DNA of 64,000 nucleotides from DASYXT01 sp035934555. Its GTDB lineage: Bacteria; Verrucomicrobiota; Verrucomicrobiia; Limisphaerales; UBA8199. How positions within the stretch are numbered: position 1 is the first letter of the stretch; each line of letters begins with the position of its first letter. The stretch is taken from positions 62,001 to 126,000 of the forward strand of contig DASYXT010000040.1 of NCBI GenBank assembly GCA_035934555.1, in the 5' to 3' direction. Positions 7,483 to 15,618 of the stretch are shown piece by piece. The notes under the pieces were generated by a model. It saw only the letters and a program-made list of their open reading frames with translations, had not been told where the DNA came from and searched no databases. The position numbers and the translations under genes are program-made.

Positions 7483-9396
7483 ATGTCGTTTGTTCCGTTG
7501 ATTCGGCTTTGGCTTTGGATTTCGGCGCTGGCCACTCTCGCAGGCTGGCTGCTATCGGCCATGAGACAACTCAATCGCGTTGGGTACCTGGTCGTGTTCG
7601 GGGTGGGGGCAGTGCTGCTCTGGTGGCAGCGCGAGAGTCTGGGGCTAAGCTGGGCACGGCCGATTTGGAATTTGAAGAAGGTCCGGGCGCGTTTTGGGCG
7701 CTGGTTGCCAAGGGCATTCACAGTGCTCGCTTTCGTCATTTTGCTCGGCGGGGTGCTTTATCCCGCGACCGACCATACAGCGTTGAGCTATCGCATCCCG
7801 CGGGTGTTGCAATGGCTGGCAGCAGGCCGGTGGCACTGGATTCACACCGCTGATTACCGCATGAACGACCGCGCTTGCGGCATCGAATGGCTGAGCGCGC
7901 CCTTGCTTTTGTTCAGCCGGTCCGACCGCTTGCTGTTTCTGCTGAACTTCATTCCTTTTCTGCTGCTGCCGGGTCTGCTGTTCAGTTTGCTGACGCGGTT
8001 GGGCGTGCGCGGCCGGGTCGCGTGGCACTGGATGTGGCTGCTGCCGACCGGTTACGTTTTTGTGCTCCAGGCCGGCAGCACGGGTAACGACGCATTCCCG
8101 ACGGTTTACGCGCTGGCGGCGCTGGACTTTGCCTGCCGGGCCTGGCAATCGCGCAAGGCTCGTGATCTACTGTTATCAGTCCTGGCCGCGGCGCTCTTGA
8201 CGGGAGCCAAGCCGAGCAATCTGCCTTTGCTGTTGCCCTGGGCGCTGCTGGTGCTTGGGCTGAGCCCATTGCTGCTTCGGCGGCCAGTCGCCAACGTCGG
8301 AATGTTGCTGCTCGCGTCGCTCGTCTCATTCATCCCCACGGCCGCGTTGAACATTCATTACTGCGGAGAGTGGTCCGGGTTGAAGCTGGAGCATTCGGGC
8401 ATGGCGATGAAGCATCCGTTGGTGGGCTTGTGGGGGAACTCACTGGCGTTCCTGCTGGACAACGCCGTGCCGCCGGTTTTTCCGCAAGCGGGTTGGTGGA
8501 ACCAGAATGCGCTGCATATCTTGCCACGCATGCTGGTAACACCCATGGTCGCTAACTTTGAAGCCGGTTGGTACCGCGTCTCCGAACTGGCGACGGAGGA
8601 TTGGGCCGGACTCGGGCTGGGATTAACCGCCTTGCTTTTGATCTCGGTGATAGCTGGCTGCCGGCTCGTCCGGCGTCGCACGATCCCCCTCAACCTGCCG
8701 CGGAGCGCGAGCGCAATCCCGGTTTTCGAACGGTGGGCGGTATTGCTGGGCGCTTGGGCGGCGCTAGCGGCTTATTCGATGATGACAGGCATGGAAAACG
8801 GCGCGCGGCTCATCGCGCCGTATTATCCGTGCCTTTTGCCCCTGTTGGTGCTGGGCTCCGGGCAAAGCGAGTTGGTGCGCCGCGCCTGGTGGCGATGGCT
8901 CGGTGCGGACGTTGTCCTGCTGAGCCTGGCTGTGGTGATTGTGACTCCCGGCCGGCCGCTTTGGCCCGCGCAGACGATTTTGGGAAAAATTGCCGCGCGG
9001 CGGCCCGGGTCCAGGCTTGTCGGCCGCGGCCTGCAGGCCTACTTGGTGTATGGCGTGCGCGCCGACCCGCTGGCGGCGGTGCGCCAGAATCTGCCGGCTG
9101 GTGTCCGGGTCGTGGGCTTCCTTGGAACCGAAGACGACATTGATGTGTCGCTTTGGCGTCCATTCTTCCAACGTCGAGTGGAGCATATTTTGTTAAGCGA
9201 TTCCGCGGCGGACCTGCGGCGGCGGGAGGTGCAGTACGCGGTAGTAGGCGGCAAAGTGCTGGGGGACCACGGGCTGACGCTGGAGGATTGGTTGAAGACG
9301 GCCGACGGTGAAGTGTTGAGCACGAATGTGGCAACGATCAAAGTCGCTGAGGGACCGCAGCCGTGGTACCTGGTGAGGTTGAAGCAGCAGAATTGA
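7483..9396 (+). CDS. Multi-pass membrane protein, GT-C glycosyltransferase-like
   Basis: A 637-residue very hydrophobic protein with roughly ten to twelve predicted membrane segments, and a soluble C-terminal part of about 130 residues (from around residue 500). The stretch DHTALSYRIPRVLQWL followed by WIHTADYRMNDRACGIEWL after the third membrane segment resembles the first periplasmic loop of PMT/ArnT-type GT-C glycosyltransferases, where acidic residues bind a lipid-linked sugar. This is a weak family-level likeness, not an assignment. The gene stands alone on the plus strand, and downstream of it lies a copy of the short repeat described at 9420. Its product and sugar remain unknown. Confidence 0.72.
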   Translation: MSFVPLIRLWLWISALATLAGWLLSAMRQLNRVGYLVVFGVGAVLLWWQRESLGLSWARPIWNLKKVRARFGRWLPRAFTVLAFVILLGGVLYPATDHTALSYRIPRVLQWLAAGRWHWIHTADYRMNDRACGIEWLSAPLLLFSRSDRLLFLLNFIPFLLLPGLLFSLLTRLGVRGRVAWHWMWLLPTGYVFVLQAGSTGNDAFPTVYALAALDFACRAWQSRKARDLLLSVLAAALLTGAKPSNLPLLLPWALLVLGLSPLLLRRPVANVGMLLLASLVSFIPTAALNIHYCGEWSGLKLEHSGMAMKHPLVGLWGNSLAFLLDNAVPPVFPQAGWWNQNALHILPRMLVTPMVANFEAGWYRVSELATEDWAGLGLGLTALLLISVIAGCRLVRRRTIPLNLPRSASAIPVFERWAVLLGAWAALAAYSMMTGMENGARLIAPYYPCLLPLLVLGSGQSELVRRAWWRWLGADVVLLSLAVVIVTPGRPLWPAQTILGKIAARRPGSRLVGRGLQAYLVYGVRADPLAAVRQNLPAGVRVVGFLGTEDDIDVSLWRPFFQRRVEHILLSDSAADLRRREVQYAVVGGKVLGDHGLTLEDWLKTADGEVLSTNVATIKVAEGPQPWYLVRLKQQN

Positions 9397-9419
9397 GATG
9401 CGAGGCGGTGGCGTATGAA

Positions 9420-9460
9420 GAAAGCGCCAGAGGGCTGGCGCAGTCCACGACGCTTCGCGA
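9420..9460. repeat. Half copy of inverted-repeat element family B
   Basis: These 41 bases are identical to positions 51381-51421, the left arm and inner part of a 100-base element at 51382-51481. The matching right arm is not found here, so this is a truncated copy. It lies between the membrane-protein gene (+) and the M50 protease gene (-). Confidence 0.85.
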
Positions 9461-9489
9461 GCTTGGTTGCGAGTTATCTTGCGCGTTTG

Positions 9490-10137
9490 TCAGTGCCGCC
9501 AGAAACGAAATTCGTACCAACCCTGGGCAGCCATGGAGGAGTCGATTCCCAGCCGGTCGGAAAGGCCATAAACCAGCCCCCAAAAAGCATTATTGGCCGG
9601 TGGCACGTACCAAAGGACAAGGATCAGCACGAGTAGAAATGTGTTCGCCTGGGCGAACAGGCGCCCCCTGAGTTCAGCGGGCAACCAGGGTGCCAGCGCG
9701 TGAAAGCCGTCGAGAGGCGGGATAGGCAACAGGTTGAAAATGACGGCGCAAATCTGCAACTGGATGAGAAACGCCAGTGCGGGTCCGAACCGGTCGTCAA
9801 TGACACCAGCCCAGAATGGCAGGCATAACAACAGGATCAACACCAGGTTCATAAAGGGGCCCGCGAGCGACGTCGCGGTGCGCCAGCCGCGGGATCGCAG
9901 CAGCGAGTCATTGATATAAACTGCCCCGCCCGGCAGCCCGATGCCGCCCAGAAACAAAAAAACCAGCGGCATCAACAGGCTATAGACCGGATGGGTGTAG
10001 TGGATCGGATTGAGCGTCAGGTAACCCTTGTCTTTTACGGTGAAATCTCCGCCCTGGTACGCGACCGCGGCGTGCCCGAATTCATGCAGGCACACCGAAA
10101 AAATCCAGGCCACAGTCACTAATATAAAAACTTGCAT
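9490..10137 (-). CDS. Site-2 protease family (M50) membrane metalloprotease
   Basis: A 215-residue integral membrane protease. The zinc site is HEFGH in CLHEFGHAAVAYQGG inside the first membrane helix, and the third ligand is the aspartate in NLLPIPPLDGFHAL. There are about five or six membrane segments and no PDZ or CBS domain, so it belongs to the minimal group of M50 proteins close to SpoIVFB and to rhomboid-sized bacterial homologues. Such enzymes cut membrane-embedded substrates, often anti-sigma factors or signal-peptide remnants. No obvious substrate lies next to it; tyrS is 106 bases upstream on the same strand. Confidence 0.87.
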   Translation of the reverse strand: MQVFILVTVAWIFSVCLHEFGHAAVAYQGGDFTVKDKGYLTLNPIHYTHPVYSLLMPLVFLFLGGIGLPGGAVYINDSLLRSRGWRTATSLAGPFMNLVLILLLCLPFWAGVIDDRFGPALAFLIQLQICAVIFNLLPIPPLDGFHALAPWLPAELRGRLFAQANTFLLVLILVLWYVPPANNAFWGLVYGLSDRLGIDSSMAAQGWYEFRFWRH

Positions 10138-10243
10138 AAAATACTATGGACGACTCTCGAACGCCTTGGCCCTGGCGTTGGCATCACCGGCGCGACGGCC
10201 GTTCGGAGTGCGGGGTGCAGTTCGCCGACTTCGGGCTGCGCGG

Positions 10244-11524
10244 TCATCGCACCGTCACCACCACGTAATTCCGCTTCCCTTTGCGCAACAGCACGTGCCG
10301 CCCGAACAGCAAATCGGCCGTCGTGAGTGCCCGCTGCGGATTGGCTTCGCGCACATTATTGACATACACCCCGCCGCCTTCGATGTCTTTGCGGGCCTGC
10401 CCTTTTGAGGTGCTCAGGCCCCCAGTGAGCATGACCTCGACCAATGCCTTGCCGGTTCCCTCGAACTCGCTGCGGGCGGCGTCCTTGGTGGGGACTTCGC
10501 CGACGATTTCACCAAAGGTGGCCTCAGTGATCCCGGTCAGCTCTCCGCCAAAAAGAATCTCGCTGGCGCGAATCGCTTCCGCCGTCGCGCCAGGGCCGTG
10601 GACCAGGTCAGTAACGGCCTTGGCCAGCGCCTTGTGTGCGGCGCGCGCGCCCGGATTGCTGTTGTGCTGCTGCTCCAGCGCGAGGATTTCGTCCTGCGAC
10701 AGGAACGTAAAAAACTTAAGGTACCGGATAACATCCCGGTCATCGGTTTGAATCCAGTACTGGTAAAAGCGATAGACGCTCGTTTTGGCCGCATCAAGCC
10801 AGACCGCGCCGGCGACGGTTTTGCCGAACTTCGAGCCGTCCGCATTGGTAATGAGCGGCATCGTGAGTCCGTAAACCGTGCGGCCGAGTTTTTTTCGGGT
10901 GAGCTCGATACCGGCGGTGATGTTGCCCCATTGATCGGAGCCGCCGATCTGCAACTCGCAGTTGTGATCGCGGCAAAGCACAAAAAAATCGAACGCCTGC
11001 AGCAGCATGTAGCTGAACTCCGTGTAGCTGATGCCAGCCTCGCGGTCTTCCATGCGCGACCGGATGCTTTCCTTGGCAACCATTTGGTTTACCGAGAAGT
11101 GTTTGCCGATGTCCCGAAGAAATTCGAGGTAATGCACCTGCTCAGTCCAGGTGGCGTTGTCGAGCAGCCGCGCGGGGTTGATCTTCGTTTCAAAATCCAG
11201 CAGACGCGCCAGTTGTTCCTTGAGTTTAGCGATGTTGTGGGCCAGCACCTCGCGCGTGAGCAGGGTTCGTTCCTGGGATTTGCCGCTGGGGTCGCCAATC
11301 GAGCCGGTGGCGCCTCCCGCCAACGGAATGGGATGATGCCCCAACAACTGAAAGCGCCTCAGGCCCAGCAGCGGCACCAGGCTCCCAATATGCAGACTGT
11401 CAGCAGTCGGATCGAATCCCGCATAAACGGCAACCGGACCGGCACTGAGCCGCTTTTCCAGCTCCGCTTTATCGGTGCAGTCCGCCAGCAGCCCGCGCCA
11501 TTGGAGTTCATCCAGGACATTCAT
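10244..11524 (-). CDS. tyrS: Tyrosyl-tRNA synthetase
   Basis: A 426-residue class I aminoacyl-tRNA synthetase. The HIGH motif appears as DPTADSLHIGSLVPLLGL near residue 40, tyrosine-binding residues in QIGGSDQWGNITAG, and the KMSKS motif as KFGKT. The C-terminal S4-like RNA-binding domain is present (KGQARKDIEGGGVYVNN). The protein charges tRNA-Tyr in the cytoplasm. It is separated from thrS by a 164-base gap that holds an inverted-repeat element, so the two synthetase genes on the same strand may or may not share a transcript. Confidence 0.96.
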   Translation of the reverse strand: MNVLDELQWRGLLADCTDKAELEKRLSAGPVAVYAGFDPTADSLHIGSLVPLLGLRRFQLLGHHPIPLAGGATGSIGDPSGKSQERTLLTREVLAHNIAKLKEQLARLLDFETKINPARLLDNATWTEQVHYLEFLRDIGKHFSVNQMVAKESIRSRMEDREAGISYTEFSYMLLQAFDFFVLCRDHNCELQIGGSDQWGNITAGIELTRKKLGRTVYGLTMPLITNADGSKFGKTVAGAVWLDAAKTSVYRFYQYWIQTDDRDVIRYLKFFTFLSQDEILALEQQHNSNPGARAAHKALAKAVTDLVHGPGATAEAIRASEILFGGELTGITEATFGEIVGEVPTKDAARSEFEGTGKALVEVMLTGGLSTSKGQARKDIEGGGVYVNNVREANPQRALTTADLLFGRHVLLRKGKRNYVVVTVR

Positions 11525-11553
11525 CGCGCTCAGGATAGGGGGGACAAATGCAC

Positions 11554-11672
11554 TTCACCACAAAGATCACAAAGATCGCAGAGAAGAAAAACCGTGGACC
11601 ACAAAACCTGAACAGGCCAGAGAGGCTCGCAGATTAGTCGGTCTTTGTGACCTTTGTGATCTCTGTGGTTAA
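11554..11672. repeat. Inverted-repeat element, CACAAAG-type arms
   Basis: About 31 bases at 11554-11584 and 11642-11672 form imperfect terminal inverted repeats rich in CACAAAG and GATCACAAAG, enclosing about 57 bases. Elements with arms of the TTAACCACAGAG kind are scattered in many Verrucomicrobia and Planctomycetes genomes. Neither arm is inside a gene; the element lies between thrS and tyrS. It could fold in the read-through transcript. Confidence 0.75.
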
Positions 11673-11688
11673 ATAGTTCGTTAACGCT

Positions 11689-13587
11689 CTACGACGCTCG
11701 CCGCTCACGTATCGCGTTCAGCAAATCACTCACGACCTCACCCCGCGACTTGGCCCCCAGGCTGCCCTTGCCATGCACGCGCACGCTGACCGCATTAGCC
11801 TGCATATCCCGCGGACCGACCACCAGCATCGTGTGCACCTTGGCCAGCTCGGCTTGCTGAATTTTGCCGTTGATCTTGTCGTTGGAGTAATCGCCCTCGG
11901 CGCGGACCATGCTGGCGCGCAGTTCCTGGACCAGCGTTTTCGCGTAATTCACCAGAGCCTCGTCTTCGCCGATGGTCAGGACGCGGACCTGTTCCGGGGC
12001 GAGCCAGAGGGGGAAATTTCCGGCGTAATGCTCGATGAGGAACCCGATGAACCGCTCGTGGGTGCCAAGCGGCGCGCGATGAATACAGAGCGGGGTTTTC
12101 TCCGTGTTGTCGCGATCCCGATAGACCAGGCCGAAGCGCTTGGGCACGGCGAAATCCACCTGGTTGGTCGCCAGCGTAAACTCGCGCCCAATGACGCTCC
12201 ACACCTGCACATCAATCTTCGGGCCGTAAAAGGCCGCCTCGTTCGGCACCTCGACATAATTGATCCCGGAGTTCTTCAACGTGTTCCGGACCATGTCTTC
12301 GGTCTTCTTCCAGAGCTCGGGCTCGTTGACAAATTTGGCATTGTCGCCAACCAGCCGTGAAGGATCATGTGTGCTGAAGCGCATCACGTATTTGTCGATA
12401 CCGAAGATCTTAAAATACTTCAGATACATGTCATTGACGCCATTGAATTCCGCGGCGAACTGCTCGGCGGTGCAGTAAATGTGCGCGTCGTTCATGTTCA
12501 GCGAACGGACGCGCATCAGGCCGAAGAGTTCGCCCGATTGTTCATAACGGTAACAGGTGCCGTATTCGGCTAGGCGCAGGGGCAAGTCTCGGTAGCTGCG
12601 CGGTTCCGCCGCGAAGATACGATGGTGATGCGGACAGTTCATGCCCCTGAGATAATACCGCTCAGGCGGAGTGCTGGCGCCCGGCGACGGGCCGGCCGGC
12701 GAGTGGTCTGCATGCTCGTGCAATTCCATTGGCGGGAACATCGAGTCCTTATACAAATGCGGCAGGTGGCCGGAGGTGAGATACAGTTTCTCCCGGGCGA
12801 TATGCGGGGTCTTCACCCGCACGTAGCCGGCGAGGAACTCGGTCTCTTTGGCGAGCTTTTCAATTTCTTCGGCGATGGCGCCGCCTTTGGGCAACCACAA
12901 CGGCAGGCCGGGACCGACATACTCGGTATCGATCATATACAGGCCCATTTCTGCGCCGATTTTGCGGTGGTCGCGGCGTTTGGCCTCCTCGAGCATGTGA
13001 AAGTAGGCCTCCATCTCGGTCTTGTTCTTGAAGGCGGTGCCGTAGATGCGCTGGAGCTGTGGGTTGCGTTCGTCGCCCTTGTAATAGGCGCTGGCGACGG
13101 TGGTGAGTCTGAAGGCGCCGATGTTGCCGGTGCGCATCACATGCGGGCCGGCGCACAGGTCAATGAAATCGCCGCTCTTGAAATAAGAAATGGGTTCGCC
13201 TTCGGGGATATCGGCGAGATTGCCGAGCTTGAATTTGCTGGGCGCGGGCCGCTCGGCCAGCGCGCCCAGGCGGCCGGCTTGCGCGTCGTGCATGGCCTGC
13301 TCGCGTGTGACGACCATCTTTTCGAAGGGATGGTTGGCTTTGATTTCCTTCTTCATCTCGGCCTCGATGGCGGGGAAATCTTCGGGCGAAATGCGGTGTG
13401 GCAGTTCGACGTCGTAATAGAACCCATTCTCGACAGCGGGGCCGGAGGCGAACTGGGCCTCGGGCCAAAGCCGCAGGATGGCGGTGGCCATCACGTGCGC
13501 GCAGGAATGGCGGATGCGCTCCAACTCGGTCATGCGATTGCGCTGGTCCAGCGACTTGCGCTCGGGCGACTGATTATTCTCTTCCAT
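11689..13587 (-). CDS. thrS: Threonyl-tRNA synthetase without TGS domain
   Basis: A 632-residue class II synthetase. The editing domain motif is near residue 27 as RHSCAHVMATA, instead of about residue 73 in E. coli, so the N-terminal TGS domain (about 60 residues) is missing. Class II motifs are visible: the zinc ligands around RGMNCPHHHRIF, the motif 2 arginine region LPLRLAEYGTCYRYEQSGE, and APLGTHERFIGFLIEHYAG near the end, followed by the anticodon-binding domain (VRVLTIGEDEALVNYA). A proline/glycine-rich insertion (ADHSPAGPSPGASTPPE) precedes the zinc site. The upstream leader has a terminator-like hairpin 34 bases from the ATG, suggesting transcription attenuation. Confidence 0.95.
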   Translation of the reverse strand: MEENNQSPERKSLDQRNRMTELERIRHSCAHVMATAILRLWPEAQFASGPAVENGFYYDVELPHRISPEDFPAIEAEMKKEIKANHPFEKMVVTREQAMHDAQAGRLGALAERPAPSKFKLGNLADIPEGEPISYFKSGDFIDLCAGPHVMRTGNIGAFRLTTVASAYYKGDERNPQLQRIYGTAFKNKTEMEAYFHMLEEAKRRDHRKIGAEMGLYMIDTEYVGPGLPLWLPKGGAIAEEIEKLAKETEFLAGYVRVKTPHIAREKLYLTSGHLPHLYKDSMFPPMELHEHADHSPAGPSPGASTPPERYYLRGMNCPHHHRIFAAEPRSYRDLPLRLAEYGTCYRYEQSGELFGLMRVRSLNMNDAHIYCTAEQFAAEFNGVNDMYLKYFKIFGIDKYVMRFSTHDPSRLVGDNAKFVNEPELWKKTEDMVRNTLKNSGINYVEVPNEAAFYGPKIDVQVWSVIGREFTLATNQVDFAVPKRFGLVYRDRDNTEKTPLCIHRAPLGTHERFIGFLIEHYAGNFPLWLAPEQVRVLTIGEDEALVNYAKTLVQELRASMVRAEGDYSNDKINGKIQQAELAKVHTMLVVGPRDMQANAVSVRVHGKGSLGAKSRGEVVSDLLNAIRERRAS

Positions 13588-13615
13588 AAAGCCTTTACGG
13601 TTGGGGTAGCATAAA

Positions 13616-13647
13616 CAAAAACGCCTCGAACAGCTTGTATCGAGGCG
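13616..13647 (-). terminator. Rho-independent terminator/attenuator in the thrS leader
   Basis: On the minus strand CGCCTCGA and TCGAGGCG form a perfect 8-bp stem with a 10-base loop, followed directly by TTTTTGTTT. It ends about 30 bases ahead of the thrS start codon. A terminator placed this close before a gene in the same direction is best read as an attenuator controlling thrS. Alternatively it ends the transcript of the small gene at 13870, but that gene stops more than 220 bases away. Confidence 0.65.
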
Positions 13648-13650
13648 CAG

Positions 13651-13678
13651 GCGTCCATCCGTTCAAACGGATGAACGC
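13651..13678 (-). promoter_or_regulatory. Strong hairpin in the thrS leader
   Basis: A 12-bp stem (13651-13662 with 13667-13678, one G-T pair) closed by a 4-base loop lies only three bases upstream of the attenuator hairpin on the minus-strand transcript. It could act as part of an RNA switch with the terminator. Further upstream, 13698-13733 reads as an 11-codon frame GTG...TGA (VFFTLAPWLLT) with two Thr codons, which might be a leader peptide but has no clear ribosome binding site. Confidence 0.45.
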
Positions 13679-13869
13679 TAAAAGGTCGTTGTCGTGCTCA
13701 GGTTAACAACCACGGTGCCAAGGTAAAAAACACGAGCCCGTTTGGCAAATGGAATTACAAACCGCTGATTCAGGTATCTCCCGGCCGTAAATACAGAATA
13801 GTGTTGGCCATATCCGGACTGGAGCATCTTGCGACCAGAGCCGCTAGCGCTCGGGCAGTTGCCCTTGGG

Positions 13870-14121
13870 TCATTGGCTGGGATAGCGTCGGATTTGCTGG
13901 GTTACCCAGGAAACGGTGAGCCGGGTGCCCGCCAGGTAGGCCACCCGGCCGGCGGCGGTCTCCCGCAGGTCAATCTGGGGGAAATCCCGGCGACGCAGCC
14001 CCTCCTCGATCAGGCGGGCACCCATTTGAGCCGGCTTATGTCCTAAATGGGCCGCCAACCGTTCGACCCCACGCCGCACCTCGGTGGGCAACCGTACTGT
14101 CAGAATACTGCTCTTGCTCAT
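13870..14121 (-). CDS. Ribbon-helix-helix protein with DUF433-like tail (orphan antitoxin-like)
   Basis: An 83-residue protein. Residues 5-45 (SILTVRLPTEVRRGVERLAA) fit a CopG/Arc ribbon-helix-helix DNA-binding fold. The rest, FPQIDLRETAAGRVAYLAGTRLTV, resembles the start of DUF433-type antitoxins, which normally run about 30 residues further; here a TGA at 13870 cuts it short. There is no toxin gene beside it. It may be a remnant or a short version. It is also the nearest gene upstream of thrS on the same strand. Confidence 0.6.
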   Translation of the reverse strand: MSKSSILTVRLPTEVRRGVERLAAHLGHKPAQMGARLIEEGLRRRDFPQIDLRETAAGRVAYLAGTRLTVSWVTQQIRRYPSQ

Positions 14122-14437
14122 GCGCGGCTAAGTTCGCGCGGGCCTCAGCCGCGACAAGTACAAGATGATCGAATGTATCCATTGTATTCTGCGAGGGACA
14201 ATAGCCCGCCGGAAGCTGGCATGAAGGGACTGTGAGGGGTGCCGGGGGGAGGCCATCGGGAAGCCAACGTGGCGCAGGCGGGGCGCAAGCGTGATAGGAC
14301 GGAGGGGAGACGGAGGCGCAGCGGTAATGGTCACCCGGAGTTTCTTCGAGGCAATCCTGCGCGCCGGCTGAGAGAATAAGGGCAGTGCGTGACAATGATC
14401 ATTTCGGGGGCGCCGTCTTTTCTCAACGAATAACCGT
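14122..14437. other. Intergenic region, no gene seen
   Basis: About 316 bases between the small RHH gene and the serine hydrolase gene. Short open frames here lack recognisable protein features and overlap one another on both strands. No tRNA or clear hairpin terminator was found. Confidence 0.5.
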
Positions 14438-15553
14438 TTACGGTTTGGCCTGTTTGGCCGGATGGGCCACCAGGTTGGCGACTAGTTGCCCGAGCTTTTC
14501 TTGTTCGGCGGGGTTGGCAGGCAGCGCCTCGGCTTGAAAGGCCGGGTAAAGATGATCCCAGATCGCATTCATCTCCCGCTGGAATGCGCCGGTGTCGGCC
14601 GTGATGGCAATCACGGCGTCCTTATCGGGAATCACGACGCACAATTGGCCGCCGGCGCCGTCACCGCGAAAGGCATTATGGGTGCAACGCCAGAATTGAA
14701 AGCCGTAGCCTTGCCGCCAGTCGATACCCATTTTGGTATGGGATTCCTGGTCGTTGGGGACCTGTTTGCGGGTCGCCTGCTCGACCCATTTCTCCGGGAT
14801 CAATTGCTTGCCCTGCCACTTTCCCTTTTGCAGGTAAAGCTGGCCGAACTTGGCGATGTCCTCGGTGCAAAGCTTCAGGCCGTAGCCGCCCAGCGAATAG
14901 CCTTCAGGACTCGTCGCCCACTCGGGATGCTCGATGCCCAGCGGCTCGAATAGACGGGGTGTCAGGTATTCGAGTGTGGTGGAGCCGGTAGCCTTGGTGA
15001 GGATGGCCGAGAGGGTATAGCTGCCCATGGTGTTGTATTGGAAATGGGTGCCCGGTTTGTGGGGCACAGGGTGTGCCAAAAACTGCTTCACTGAGGGCGC
15101 CCCACCCACTGCCTTGGGTTCGGTTTCGTGGCCGCAGGTCATCGTGAGCAGGTCGCGGATGGTCATGGCTCTGAGATTCTCGGATGGGTCGGCCGGCGCC
15201 TCGGTGGGAAAAAATTTGAGCACCGGATCGTCCAGGTGCAGCTTTCCTTCTTCGATGGCCAGTCCAATGGCCGTTGCATTGAAGCTCTTGCTCAGCGACA
15301 TCAGCACATGCGGTTTGTCCGGCGCCTCGGGTTTCCACCATCCTGCACCGATTACCTTGCCGTGGCGCACAATCATAAAACTGTGCAAGGTATTGATCTG
15401 GTCAACGGCCTCGACGAAATCGCAAAGGACGCGGGACGAAATGCCCTGAGCCTCCGGTGAGCTACGCGGCAGGGGCGTAGCGGCCGCTTCGGCAGCGGGT
15501 ATGGCGGCAAGGGAAAGTGCGACGATGCACGACCAAAGCGAGGTGTTTTTCAT
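14438..15553 (-). CDS. Secreted serine hydrolase, beta-lactamase (class C) family
   Basis: A protein of about 371 residues from the ATG at 15553 (MKNTSLWSCIVALSLAAIPA), which gives a clean signal peptide ending at AEAAA; an in-frame start at 15589 would add 12 charged residues in front. The nucleophile motif SxxK is SLSKSFNATAIG. The second motif reads FQYNTMGSYTLSAIL, so the usual YxN is YNT, with threonine in the third place. A C-terminal HNAFRGDGAGGQ is in the place of the HxG/KTG box. These proteins include esterases, D-aminopeptidases and peptidoglycan carboxypeptidases; real beta-lactamase action is unlikely to be predictable. It is followed by a GH63-like gene on the same strand, 65 bases upstream. 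Confidence 0.85.
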   Translation of the reverse strand: MKNTSLWSCIVALSLAAIPAAEAAATPLPRSSPEAQGISSRVLCDFVEAVDQINTLHSFMIVRHGKVIGAGWWKPEAPDKPHVLMSLSKSFNATAIGLAIEEGKLHLDDPVLKFFPTEAPADPSENLRAMTIRDLLTMTCGHETEPKAVGGAPSVKQFLAHPVPHKPGTHFQYNTMGSYTLSAILTKATGSTTLEYLTPRLFEPLGIEHPEWATSPEGYSLGGYGLKLCTEDIAKFGQLYLQKGKWQGKQLIPEKWVEQATRKQVPNDQESHTKMGIDWRQGYGFQFWRCTHNAFRGDGAGGQLCVVIPDKDAVIAITADTGAFQREMNAIWDHLYPAFQAEALPANPAEQEKLGQLVANLVAHPAKQAKP

Positions 15554-15618
15554 GACGCCATGACTATTTGCGCACGGTGCGATTGTCAAACCGGAACAGA
15601 TTCAGATCCCACTTTCAT

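Noticed and set aside
12622..13614. Long plus-strand open frame antisense to thrS
   Set aside because: It mirrors the codon pattern of thrS, a certain gene, and shows no protein family signature; long antisense frames are common at this GC content.
13690..13740. T-box-like sequence TGGCACCGTGG on the minus strand in the thrS leader
   Set aside because: It matches part of the T-box consensus, but it lies about 80 bases from the terminator hairpin instead of pairing into it, the UGGN would read UGGC, which does not suit a usual tRNA-Thr end, and T-boxes are not known from this phylum.
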